Shown here: piece after piece, positions 16,293 through 23,886 of the stretch | Layout: every line of letters begins with the position of its first letter | Position numbering within the stretch: the stretch's first letter is position 1 | Origin: Bacteroidales bacterium | Lineage (GTDB): Bacteria > Bacteroidota > Bacteroidia > Bacteroidales > UBA3824 | Assembly: GCA_017394445.1 (NCBI GenBank) | Contig: JAFPYT010000230.1 | Span: forward strand, 1-36,878 | DNA length: 36,878 nt | Direction of reading: 5' to 3' | The notes under the pieces: model-generated | Database searches by the model: none | What the model saw: the letters and a program-made list of their open reading frames with translations, nothing else | What the model was told of the DNA's origin: nothing | Program-made: the position numbers and the translations under genes

Positions 16293-18002
16293 ATGAAAAA
16301 CTATCTACTCCCGAGCATTGCTATAATGCTTGCAGGCTCATTAGCCTTATCTTGCAACAAAGATAAAAACGATGAAGAAGACGGTCCATTCGACCCCGGA
16401 TTCACTTACGACAAACCAGAAATCATCCATCTCGACGAAATCATTCCGGTAGAAATCACCGAAAGCACGTTTCCCGACCCCGTGTTCCGTGCCATAATTT
16501 CTACACGCGATTACGACAAAAACGGTGACGGCACTTTGGACGTTGACGAAATTATCCACATCCGCAATATCCATTGCGAAGCTGCCGGTGTAAAATCACT
16601 CCAAGGTATTGAATATCTATTGGAATTGCGTGGTATCTATTGTCAAGACAACCAAATCTCAAATTGGAACCTCGACAACAACAAACTCCTCACTGGTATT
16701 TGGTGTTCGGGCAACAAGTTTAAAGCACTTGATTTTACTGGTCTTGACGACCTTGTTTGGGTATATTGCCACGACAACCCCGAACTTGAAAATCTCTGTG
16801 TAAGCAACAACCCCAAAATGGCTTACGTTGAATGTAACACCTGCCCCCTTAAACATATCGACGTAACCCACAACCCCGAATTGGAACACCTTATGTGCGG
16901 AACGTGCCAACTCGACGAACTTGACCTTAGCAAAAACCCAAAACTGCAACATTTGGACGCTTTTCAAAACAATTTCACAGAGTTAGACCTCTCTAACAAC
17001 AAGATGTTGAAACGTCTTGACATTTGGCGTAATGAGAATCTTGGCGACTTAAAAATCGACCATATCAAAGGTCTGCAAACCTACAACTGCGCCAAAACGG
17101 GTATCGACAAATTGGATGTTTCAAACAACCCCGAACTGTACAAACTCGTTTGCAGTTACAACCAAATCAAAGAGTTAGATTTGTCGAAAAATCCAAAACT
17201 TGTAATCCTTATGTGTCAAGACAACGCACTCACAAAACTCGACCTTTCGCACACACCGCAATTGCGCTTTTTGTGGGCTGCACACAATCAGTTTAACTCG
17301 TTAGACCTTGGTTACACACCATACCTCATAAAAGTTCATAACAAAGGCACTTACAAAAAAGACGGCATCGACCATGAATGGTATATCGACTTGGGCGGCG
17401 ACGTGTCTACCGGCGACGACAACAAACTATACCTTTGGGTAAACACAAATGTTACTTTAAGCGATGCATCTCACGGCAATCAGGCTGCAACAGAGAGATA
17501 TTCTGAATTAGACCCTGGCGTTAAGGAAAGCGACTGCCTCACACGCGGATATGTAATCAACTATCTTTACGAAATGGCAGGAAGTCCTAATATCGGCAGC
17601 CACGAATCAAGTTACTTAGACGTGGCAGGCACAAAATACGAAAAAGCATTGATTTGGGCAGAGATGAGAGCACTCATTATGGGATATCCCGAATTTTTGG
17701 GCGACTATTGCGGTCCTGATAAATGGGTTACACGTCAAGACCTTATGTTTATGCTAATGAGATATTCTGAGGCCTTTGGCTACGAACGCTCCATCGACTT
17801 TGGACGTAGCGATGAATATCTCGACTACTACGACATCGATTCCGACCACTGGGAGGCTGTTTGCTGGTGCGCCACTTGGCACATAATAGAAGGCAAAGGC
17901 GGCAAAGAAAAAAGCCAACAAAAAATCGACCCCTACGGCCGTGTAACACAAGCCGACCTCGATCTTGCAATTGCTAATCTTAAAGAGGTTAACAGTCTAT
18001 AA
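16293..18002 (+). CDS. LRR lipoprotein with EF-hand loop and C-terminal SLH-like repeats
   Basis: A 569-residue surface or periplasmic lipoprotein (signal to ALSC, Cys21). Residues 57-90 hold FPDPVFRAI and a full EF-hand-type calcium loop (DKNGDGTLDVDE, 75-86). Then come about a dozen leucine-rich repeats of roughly 21 residues (about 100-355; units such as LDLSKNPKLQHLDAFQNN), with several cysteines on repeat strands. The C-terminal about 140 residues form two SLH-like repeats (SSYLDVAGTKYEKALIWAEM with VTRQDLMFMLMRY, and DIDSDHWEAVCWCATWHII with RVTQADL). LRRs suggest binding to a protein or glycan. The order FPD-EF-hand-LRR-SLH resembles Gram-positive gut surface proteins. No catalytic site was seen. 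Confidence 0.85.
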   Translation: MKNYLLPSIAIMLAGSLALSCNKDKNDEEDGPFDPGFTYDKPEIIHLDEIIPVEITESTFPDPVFRAIISTRDYDKNGDGTLDVDEIIHIRNIHCEAAGVKSLQGIEYLLELRGIYCQDNQISNWNLDNNKLLTGIWCSGNKFKALDFTGLDDLVWVYCHDNPELENLCVSNNPKMAYVECNTCPLKHIDVTHNPELEHLMCGTCQLDELDLSKNPKLQHLDAFQNNFTELDLSNNKMLKRLDIWRNENLGDLKIDHIKGLQTYNCAKTGIDKLDVSNNPELYKLVCSYNQIKELDLSKNPKLVILMCQDNALTKLDLSHTPQLRFLWAAHNQFNSLDLGYTPYLIKVHNKGTYKKDGIDHEWYIDLGGDVSTGDDNKLYLWVNTNVTLSDASHGNQAATERYSELDPGVKESDCLTRGYVINYLYEMAGSPNIGSHESSYLDVAGTKYEKALIWAEMRALIMGYPEFLGDYCGPDKWVTRQDLMFMLMRYSEAFGYERSIDFGRSDEYLDYYDIDSDHWEAVCWCATWHIIEGKGGKEKSQQKIDPYGRVTQADLDLAIANLKEVNSL

Positions 18003-18029
18003 TTCAGCAAATTATCATACAAAATAATT

Positions 18030-18083
18030 TAACCCCTATGAAAGATTTACCTGTAAATATAACTCTAATTCTCATAGGGGTTA
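18030..18083 (+). repeat. 12-bp perfect inverted repeat containing a start codon
   Basis: TAACCCCTATGA (18030-18041) pairs perfectly with 18072-18083 across a 30-nt loop. The ATG of the next gene (18038-18040) lies inside the left arm, and the right arm is followed by a T-rich run (TTATATTTTT). It could hide the start codon in mRNA, or serve as a weak terminator for the LRR gene. Confidence 0.65.
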
Positions 18084-19210
18084 TATTTTTAGTTACATTA
18101 TCTTTTTGGCTATGTGGTTGCAAAGCCCTTCTTAAGGATAAAACAGTAAACAACAATCCCAACGAATTTCATTGGGAACCATCGTCAAGTGCACCACGAC
18201 AACATCCTGTAGAGGTTTTTGATGTGCATTTTCTACTACGCCGACCGCCAGAGGGCAATACGTATATCTTTCAATATTATTATTTCGGATTTTGTTTCAA
18301 ATATGCAGGTTTGGCATCAGGCTACAATGGAATAGCATACGACGAAAATGATAAATACCCCCTCCCCCATTACATTGCAGCATTGTGGCTCTCTTTTCCG
18401 GAAAAAAAGGTTTATTATCTTGACGAACCTCTGCCTTATGATCAAATATTACAACTATTTGCCAAAGGATATGATTTTTATGAAGATACCGCCACAAAAA
18501 CAAAAATTACCTACGACCAATTAGACCTTTGTTTTCTGCCCAACGGCAAAACTATATTGTATGTAAAAGGCACTACTCGTAAAACAATGGTAGATTGGAT
18601 GGCTCAGGGCATCGCTACCGACGAATTCAACGACAACATCTGCAAAGAAAACAGCTGTGAATCAATCGAAAAACATATCAACTACTATGCAAATGATTCC
18701 AACCTAATGATCAACAACACATTTCCCGTAGATTCGCTAATCAACAAGTATTTCGAAAGGTTTTCGTACACCATCAATGTAGATTTAGCCGACCCTCAAG
18801 CCAAGGCACTTTGGGGCAAAGAGGAATACACCAATGGAGAATTTCTTTGTTCCCGGTATCGCTCTATGGTAGAGTCAATTTCAATGCCATCGCGACTAAA
18901 ATATTACGAAGTTACTTGGGATAGCCACGGTTATAAATATTTAGCAGACGTGTATTTCAACGAGGAAGAAATGCTCCGATTATTCGACGAAGCATACGGC
19001 AACGACCGCACGCAACAAGGTGTGCTCAACATTGCCATCAACGAAAGCGGCGACTCTTGGGACATTTCGCTCATCGTTGGCGACAAAAAATGCGTTTTCA
19101 AAAAAACTGAAATAAAGGTTGAAAAATACCCCTTATCAAATCCCGACGATGAGACTATCGTTTTCAAAAACTACGAAAACGAGCCTCAAAACATTTTCAG
19201 GATAAAATAG
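18038..19210 (+). CDS. Hypothetical lipoprotein or membrane-anchored protein
   Basis: A 390-residue protein with an N-terminal hydrophobic helix (ITLILIGVIFLVTLSFWL) ending in a lipobox-like LCGC (Cys28), so probably a lipoprotein. The body is soluble, with mixed beta/alpha texture and many aromatic residues. Recognisable local strings are YYFGFCFKYAGLASGYNG, ALWLSFPEKKVYYLDEP and FNEEEMLRLFDEAYG. I do not recognise a family. It lies 35 nt after the LRR lipoprotein on the same strand and its start codon sits inside a strong hairpin. The start is chosen because it gives a complete signal segment. Confidence 0.75.
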   Translation: MKDLPVNITLILIGVIFLVTLSFWLCGCKALLKDKTVNNNPNEFHWEPSSSAPRQHPVEVFDVHFLLRRPPEGNTYIFQYYYFGFCFKYAGLASGYNGIAYDENDKYPLPHYIAALWLSFPEKKVYYLDEPLPYDQILQLFAKGYDFYEDTATKTKITYDQLDLCFLPNGKTILYVKGTTRKTMVDWMAQGIATDEFNDNICKENSCESIEKHINYYANDSNLMINNTFPVDSLINKYFERFSYTINVDLADPQAKALWGKEEYTNGEFLCSRYRSMVESISMPSRLKYYEVTWDSHGYKYLADVYFNEEEMLRLFDEAYGNDRTQQGVLNIAINESGDSWDISLIVGDKKCVFKKTEIKVEKYPLSNPDDETIVFKNYENEPQNIFRIK

Positions 19211-19328
19211 CGATAGCTGTTCAACTCTTATTTTTTAGGCATTCTCGGAGCAGGCAGACCCCAACAATTTTGTTTATCATTTTTTAGATTTGAAGACAAA
19301 CCTGTTAGCTTTCTGTTAGATTAATTTA

Positions 19329-19336
19329 TAATTTTG
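19329..19336 (+). promoter_or_regulatory. -7 promoter box before the truncated deacylase copy
   Basis: TAATTTTG exactly matches TAnnTTTG and is followed by GCGG, as at 11453. The ATG is at 19361. No clear -33 element is seen. Confidence 0.45.
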
Positions 19337-19360
19337 CGGCGTATAAGTTAGGATATTATT

Positions 19361-19594
19361 ATGACAAACGAACTCATATTCAAAACCCTTGACTCACTGA
19401 ATATTCCATACGAAATTCAGGAGCATAAGGCTATTTTTTCGGAGGAGGACGCCAAGGATGTTGCAATCACCCTCGAAGGCATCGACGTGAAAAACCTCTT
19501 TGTAAAAGACAAAAATCACAACTACGGACTTGTGAGCTTCACCGAACATTTTGGGCACAAATGGATGACGGGTGATGTGTATAAGGAAGAATAA
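19361..19594 (+). pseudogene. Internally deleted copy of a YbaK/ProX-type tRNA-editing domain
   Basis: The 77-codon frame matches the middle domain of the 32556-33989 fusion protein very closely (IPYEIQEHKAIFSEEDAKDV, LEGIDVKNLFVKDK). After NYGLVS it jumps directly to FTEHFGH, so 86 residues (210-295 of the fusion) are missing in frame. The lost part includes the GSVSP and HPLRNTAS motifs expected at the active site, so editing activity is unlikely. It begins at the codon matching Met151 of the fusion, with no GNAT before or after it. The reading frame survives and a promoter box is present, so a short product may still be made. Confidence 0.8.
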
Positions 19595-19596
19595 AT

Positions 19597-19980
19597 ATGA
19601 TTTACAGACTCTTGACATTGATATTGTTGTTGATTTCAACATCTGGTTGCGAAGTGCAGCGGGACGTTGAGGTCAGGAAATTTGATGCCAATTGTCAAGA
19701 GGCGATATTAGACAACGAAAGCGACGATTACGATGTTATCCGTGATTATTGTTGGTTTGGAATTATTGGCGAAAACGAAGCCCCCACACTGCGCACCTCT
19801 GAGAGCCAACGCACATCGCAACGCAATTTTGAAAAGCGCAAATTAACCTCCGACGCACGCGCAAGGGTTTCCATTGTCAACAAAACTTTCAAATTATTCT
19901 GTATCAATCGGCAGACCTATTGTCATTACGAAAAATCAGGTCGGTCGCTATTGCATTTTCTTTGCAAACTTTCAATTTGA
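19597..19980 (+). CDS. Small putative lipoprotein, uncertain
   Basis: A 127-residue frame starting 2 nt after the truncated deacylase copy. The N-terminus (MIYRLLTLILLLISTSGC) looks like a lipoprotein signal with Cys18. The next about 45 residues are acidic and plausible (ILDNESDDYDVIRDYCWFG). From about residue 70 the texture changes to basic and Ser/Arg/Lys-rich (SESQRTSQRNFEKRKLTSD), then to a Cys/His/Phe-rich end, which may be out-of-frame translation after a lost stop. No family recognised. It may be a decayed gene. Confidence 0.4.
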   Translation: MIYRLLTLILLLISTSGCEVQRDVEVRKFDANCQEAILDNESDDYDVIRDYCWFGIIGENEAPTLRTSESQRTSQRNFEKRKLTSDARARVSIVNKTFKLFCINRQTYCHYEKSGRSLLHFLCKLSI

Positions 19981-20072
19981 TTTGCCATTTTTTCCTTTTT
20001 ATGTAATTGCAAGTTTCATCAACTTGCTCTATGGTAACACTATTGTCTAATTTAATTAAAGTAAAAATCAAA

Positions 20073-20606
20073 ATGGCAAATTCTAATAATTTCGTAACCA
20101 TCGAGAACGGTATTTCAGATTTCACCGGTGGAAAGGTTACAATCAAAAAATCATTCAACTATTTGGGACTCTTATGGTTTGTTATCGGCATCATTTTGCT
20201 TGTAACACAATCGTTTGGCAAAGATAACAGCACACTTACAATGATACTTCTTGTGTCGGGCATTGCATTGGTGATTTACGGTGTAATATCGTTTTTCATA
20301 AAAAAAACAGGCTACTATTACGGTACAAAACCAATGAAATTGCGAACTTTTTTGTTTAATGCCGAACGCAGCGAAGAGGTTATCCGTCAGTACAATGCAG
20401 GCGAATTTAGCAACCTATTGGACATCCCACGTGATTCAGCCGCCAAAATTATGATTAAAATTTTGGTAGACAACGATTATCTTGTGGCATATTCACAAAT
20501 ATTGAAATTTTCGTCACAAAATTACGATTACGAGCCTTCGTCCGAAATCCGCATTCACGACCCTGAGCAATGTCAAAAAATCAATACGCTCGTGATAAGT
20601 TACTAA
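20073..20606 (+). CDS. Hypothetical membrane protein with two transmembrane segments
   Basis: A 177-residue protein. The start at 20073 (MANSNNFVTIENG) is preferred over the frame's earlier start because upstream residues look like leader sequence. The soluble N-terminus (FVTIENGISDFTGGKVTIKK) leads to two helices (YLGLLWFVIGIILLV, about 30-47, and LTMILLVSGIALVIYGVISF, about 55-75). A cytoplasmic domain of about 95 residues follows (MKLRTFLFNAERSEEVIRQY, ending DPEQCQKINTLVISY). No family was recognised. The gene ends at a clear terminator. Confidence 0.7.
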   Translation: MANSNNFVTIENGISDFTGGKVTIKKSFNYLGLLWFVIGIILLVTQSFGKDNSTLTMILLVSGIALVIYGVISFFIKKTGYYYGTKPMKLRTFLFNAERSEEVIRQYNAGEFSNLLDIPRDSAAKIMIKILVDNDYLVAYSQILKFSSQNYDYEPSSEIRIHDPEQCQKINTLVISY

Positions 20607-20635
20607 TAATAATTTGGTTTTCGGTTTGATTATTT

Positions 20636-20670
20636 GGGGCTGACGAAGAAATTTGTCAGCCTCTTTTTTT
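20636..20670 (+). terminator. Intrinsic terminator after the 20073-20606 gene
   Basis: GGCTGAC (20638-20644) pairs with GTCAGCC (20655-20661), extended by a G-U and a G-C pair. Seven T residues follow (20664-20670). Confidence 0.88.
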
Positions 20671-20700
20671 AATAGGACTGCGATTATCACGATTAAAAGA

Positions 20701-22242
20701 TTATTCCAACACCCATTCAGCCACCTTGCGGGTTTCGCTCGAAAAACTTACACCCACTTTGAAAAGTTTTCTACCGTCAACACTGAATGGCAGAGCATAA
20801 TCCTTGCTGTTGATTTGGGCGAGGGCTTCTTGTGCGGGTTTATCGAGTTTAAACTCAAAGACATAGATATATTGCGGAGTTTTTACCACTGCGTCTATCC
20901 TGCCGTCTGATGTGGTGCGCTCTGCCTCTGCATAAAAGCCTAAAAGTTTAAAAATTAAATAAGTAACATTTTGAAAATAAAGTTCCGCCTCACCCACAAT
21001 TTGATAACTACTATCGGCAAGAAGCGCGGAAAAACGTTTCATAAAGCCGTTGCAATCACCATTATACACATCTTCTATGAAATTGGTGATGTCGAAATCT
21101 CCGCCATCGGTCTTGGGCATATTAAAGTTGAGGATAAATTTAGGGAACGCCTCGCCAATTTCCTTGTTGGGCATACCGAGCGTATAGCGTTTCAGAAAAC
21201 TATCGTAGTCCTTGATTGTGAGGTAGCCGCTTTGAAACAGCAACGGCACAGGGTCGTTGTTAAAATTGTCAATTTTAGAAAGTTGAGACTCAGTCCTGCG
21301 CTAATTGTCGAGGTTGCTGAGGTTCATATTGCGTTCTTTAATCAACTTGACGAGGAAAGTCGGTGTGCCGCTTTCAAACCAATAATCTTTGAATTTTTTG
21401 CTGTATAACGCTTTCATCAAGCCGAAAGGATTGTAGATGTCCACAGAGTTTTCACAAAAATGATAGCCTTCGTACCAACGTTTCAACTCCTTGTAACAAT
21501 CATCTTTGGAGATTTTGTTAGCATCTGCCATAGCCTGCACAAACGAATCCAATTGAGTGTGGATTTCTTCCTCAGTAGCACCGCACAGAGAGGAAAACGA
21601 CTCTTCCTGCGAGATGTCGGTTAGGTTGTTGACATCGCTAAAAAGACTCACCTTGCTAAATTTGGTTACTCCGGTAATAAAAGCCATCTTGATTTGCTTG
21701 TCGCAGGTTTTCAAAACGCCATAAAAAGCCTTCAACTCCTTACGGATTTCGTCTTTGAGATTTTCATCAAAAAGATTGTTTAACAGCGGTTTGTCGTATT
21801 CGTCCACAAGAATTACAACCTCTTTGCCGGTCTGTGCCACTATGGTGTTCAACAGCGACTCAAATCGGTCGGAGTTTGATGTGGCATTGGAGTTTTTTCC
21901 GAAAATATCCTCATAGTTGGATAGCATAAAACTGATTCGAGAGATTACATCATCAACCGATTTGTATGTTGAGACGTTGAAATCAAAATGCAGCACAGGA
22001 AATTTCTCCCACTCTGTCTCCAACTGTTCAATCTTTGTTCCGGCAAAAAGTTCCTTCTGCCCGTCGAAATACTCGTGCAGAGTGCTAAGCGTCAGGCTCT
22101 TGCCAAATCGTCTCGGTCGCGATAGAAAATAGCAAGCCTTGGTATGGGCAAGATTATAAATCATATCAGTCTTGTCGAGATAGACAAAACCTTCCTTAAT
22201 CAAGGACGAAAACGCCTGTATGCCGATAGGAATCTTTTTCAT
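20701..22242 (-). pseudogene. AAA-ATPase-like / PD-(D/E)XK nuclease-like protein (PF09820/PF08011 type) interrupted by one amber codon
   Basis: The frame is 514 codons from ATG 22242 (MKKIPIGIQAFSSLI) to the stop at 20701, with a single in-frame TAG at 21303-21301 (codon 314). Before it lies an AAA-ATPase_like domain: Walker-A-like RPRRFGKSLTLS, Walker-B-like VVILVDEYDKPL, and FITGVTKFSKVSLFS. After it the frame continues unharmed (NDPVPLLFQSGYLTIKDYD) into a PD-(D/E)XK fold with GRIDAVV and FEFKLD. Both halves are well preserved and the sum equals the normal length of this common Bacteroidota family. So this is a recent nonsense mutation, a sequencing error, or read-through. The family's function is unsettled. 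A GTG at 21249 could restart the second half. Confidence 0.85.
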
Positions 22243-22371
22243 AGCCGTAATGTTATGTTTTGCAATGCAAAGATGCAATTTTTATTTAGAATTACCAAAC
22301 TTATCAATTATTTTTGGAGTGAAAGTTAAACACCATAATCAGCCTAACAATAAAAAAATTTCAAAAAAATC

Positions 22372-22401
22372 TTTGATATTAAAAAAAGATACTTACATTT
22401 G
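22372..22401 (+). promoter_or_regulatory. Promoter of the acidic protein / radical SAM / serine-tag gene group
   Basis: TTTG at 22372-22375, 18 nt spacer, and TACATTTG at 22394-22401. The leader to the ATG at 22441 is about 32 nt. This is one of the best matches to the Bacteroidota consensus in the window. Confidence 0.65.
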
Positions 22402-22440
22402 CCCAAAAAATAATTTGTTTAACTAATCAAAACTCTACCA

Positions 22441-22782
22441 ATGAACGTAATACTTGAAGACGGTATCGTTACCGATTACGACGATTTCTATCTCTGGATA
22501 GAAGAACCTAAATTAAACGCCAAGGCTAAATTTATTCACAAAGACGTCGAAGGCGAAGCCGAAACCATTACCGAGGCTGTAATCGACAAAATTGCTATCC
22601 AATCGCAATTCGACAGCGAAGAGGCTTATTCCGAAGCATCCGACGAAATTATCAACGATGGCGAATACGACGCCGCTGCCGAATTTATGACTGCCGACGA
22701 CACTTTTTATGTAAGTGTTAAACTTGTTGGCAATCCTGAGCCCGTGGAATCGTTCGACACTGGCAGCGCAGAATACTGTTAA
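22441..22782 (+). CDS. Small acidic protein, first gene of the radical SAM group
   Basis: A 113-residue, strongly acidic soluble protein (MNVILEDGIVTDYDDFYLWI, then HKDVEGEAETITEAVIDKIA and FDSEEAYSEASDEIINDGEY). It has no signal peptide and ends in Cys (GSAEYC). The N-terminal part looks like beta strands and the middle like helix. It shares one promoter with the radical SAM gene, whose likely start is 16 nt beyond its stop. Small proteins in that position are often a leader or precursor, a recognition partner, or a scaffold for the enzyme, but it has no core repeat or leader-cleavage motif that I can identify. Function unknown. Confidence 0.7.
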   Translation: MNVILEDGIVTDYDDFYLWIEEPKLNAKAKFIHKDVEGEAETITEAVIDKIAIQSQFDSEEAYSEASDEIINDGEYDAAAEFMTADDTFYVSVKLVGNPEPVESFDTGSAEYC

Positions 22783-22798
22783 CGGCAGGGCGGCGCTA

Positions 22799-23875
22799 AT
22801 GCAATACACCATCAAAGATGAAAAGTACCGTTTTATGTCGGCGTTCGACACCCAAACCGGTGCTTATATCCGCACAGGCATAATCGACGAAAACGGCTTA
22901 GACACTGGTGTTGACCCGTTTATGGCATCGTTTCCCCATCTAATAGATGTGGGAGTGATGGGTCATTGTATCCACGGCAAAACGGGACTTTGCATCAAAG
23001 CGGGTATCGGCTGCTATCAGAGCGGACTCACTATCAATCAGCCAAATATGTCGGTTGACGATTTCAGATGGATAGCAGAACAGTGCAAGGGACGGTGCAA
23101 CCAGTTTGCCCTTGGAGGGCGTGGCGACCCCGACCAGCACGAACATTTTGAGCAACTATTACAAATTTGCCGCAGCAACAATCTTGTGCCAAATTTCACC
23201 ACATCGGGCTACGGAATGACTCCCGAAATAGCAGCACTCTGCAAGCAATACTGCGGAGCGGTTGCGGTAAGTTGGTATCGCAACGCCTACACACTCAATG
23301 CAATAGATATGCTTCTGCAAGCGGGCGTTAAAACCAACATTCATTACGTGGTGGGCAACAATTCTATCGACGAACTAATCGGGCGTTTGGCTAACAATGA
23401 TTTTCCAAAAGGAATCAACGCAATAGTTTTGCTGCTTCACAAGCCCGCCGGATTGGGCAAAAAGGACAATATGCTCTCGCCAAGCGACCCAAGAGTGCCC
23501 AAACTATTCGCAGAGGTAGAAAAACGGCATCCGTTTAAAGTGGGAATGGATAGTTGCAGTGTTCCGGGGGCGTTGCGATATTGCAGGCACATTAATCCGG
23601 GGTCGCTCGATTCGTGCGAAGGCGGACGGTTTAGTTGCTACATCGGTGCAGATATGACAATGGTGCCGTGCAGTTTTGACCAAAAGCAAAAATATGCAGT
23701 ATCGCTCCAAAAACACTCTATCGAAGAGGCTTGGAACAGCCACGAATTCAATCAGTTTAGAAACCAAATGCGCGGCGCGTGTCCCAACTGTGGCAAAAAA
23801 GATTTATGTATGGGAGGCTGTCCGCTAATGCCCGAAATAGTATTGTGCGATTCGGCAGACCGTAAAATTATATAG
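22799..23875 (+). CDS. Radical SAM enzyme with SPASM-like C-terminus and atypical CX7CX6C motif
   Basis: 358 residues from the ATG at 22799; a second Met at residue 13 is an alternative start. The expected SAM-cluster region reads Cys57, Cys65, Cys72 (GHCIHGKTGLCIKAGIGCYQ), spacing CX7CX6C instead of CX3CX2C. Downstream barrel motifs are normal: LGGRGDPDQHE in the GGEP position (about 107), GYGMTPEI, VAVSWYRN, and TNIHYVV. The C-terminal about 100 residues are Cys-rich like a SPASM auxiliary-cluster domain: DSCSVPG, then CRH, DSCEGGRFSCYIG, MVPCSF, CPNCGKKDLCMGGCPL. It should use SAM radical chemistry on a peptide or protein. The substrate is probably a neighbour, most likely the serine-tagged protein 11 nt downstream. 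Confidence 0.85.
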   Translation: MQYTIKDEKYRFMSAFDTQTGAYIRTGIIDENGLDTGVDPFMASFPHLIDVGVMGHCIHGKTGLCIKAGIGCYQSGLTINQPNMSVDDFRWIAEQCKGRCNQFALGGRGDPDQHEHFEQLLQICRSNNLVPNFTTSGYGMTPEIAALCKQYCGAVAVSWYRNAYTLNAIDMLLQAGVKTNIHYVVGNNSIDELIGRLANNDFPKGINAIVLLLHKPAGLGKKDNMLSPSDPRVPKLFAEVEKRHPFKVGMDSCSVPGALRYCRHINPGSLDSCEGGRFSCYIGADMTMVPCSFDQKQKYAVSLQKHSIEEAWNSHEFNQFRNQMRGACPNCGKKDLCMGGCPLMPEIVLCDSADRKII

Positions 23876-23878
23876 GAG
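23874..23878 (+). promoter_or_regulatory. Strong ribosome binding site for the serine-tag protein
   Basis: AGGAG overlaps the radical SAM stop codon, 8 nt before the ATG at 23887. Such a full Shine-Dalgarno site is rare in this window and supports coupled expression of enzyme and proposed substrate. Confidence 0.6.
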
Positions 23879-23886
23879 AAAACATT

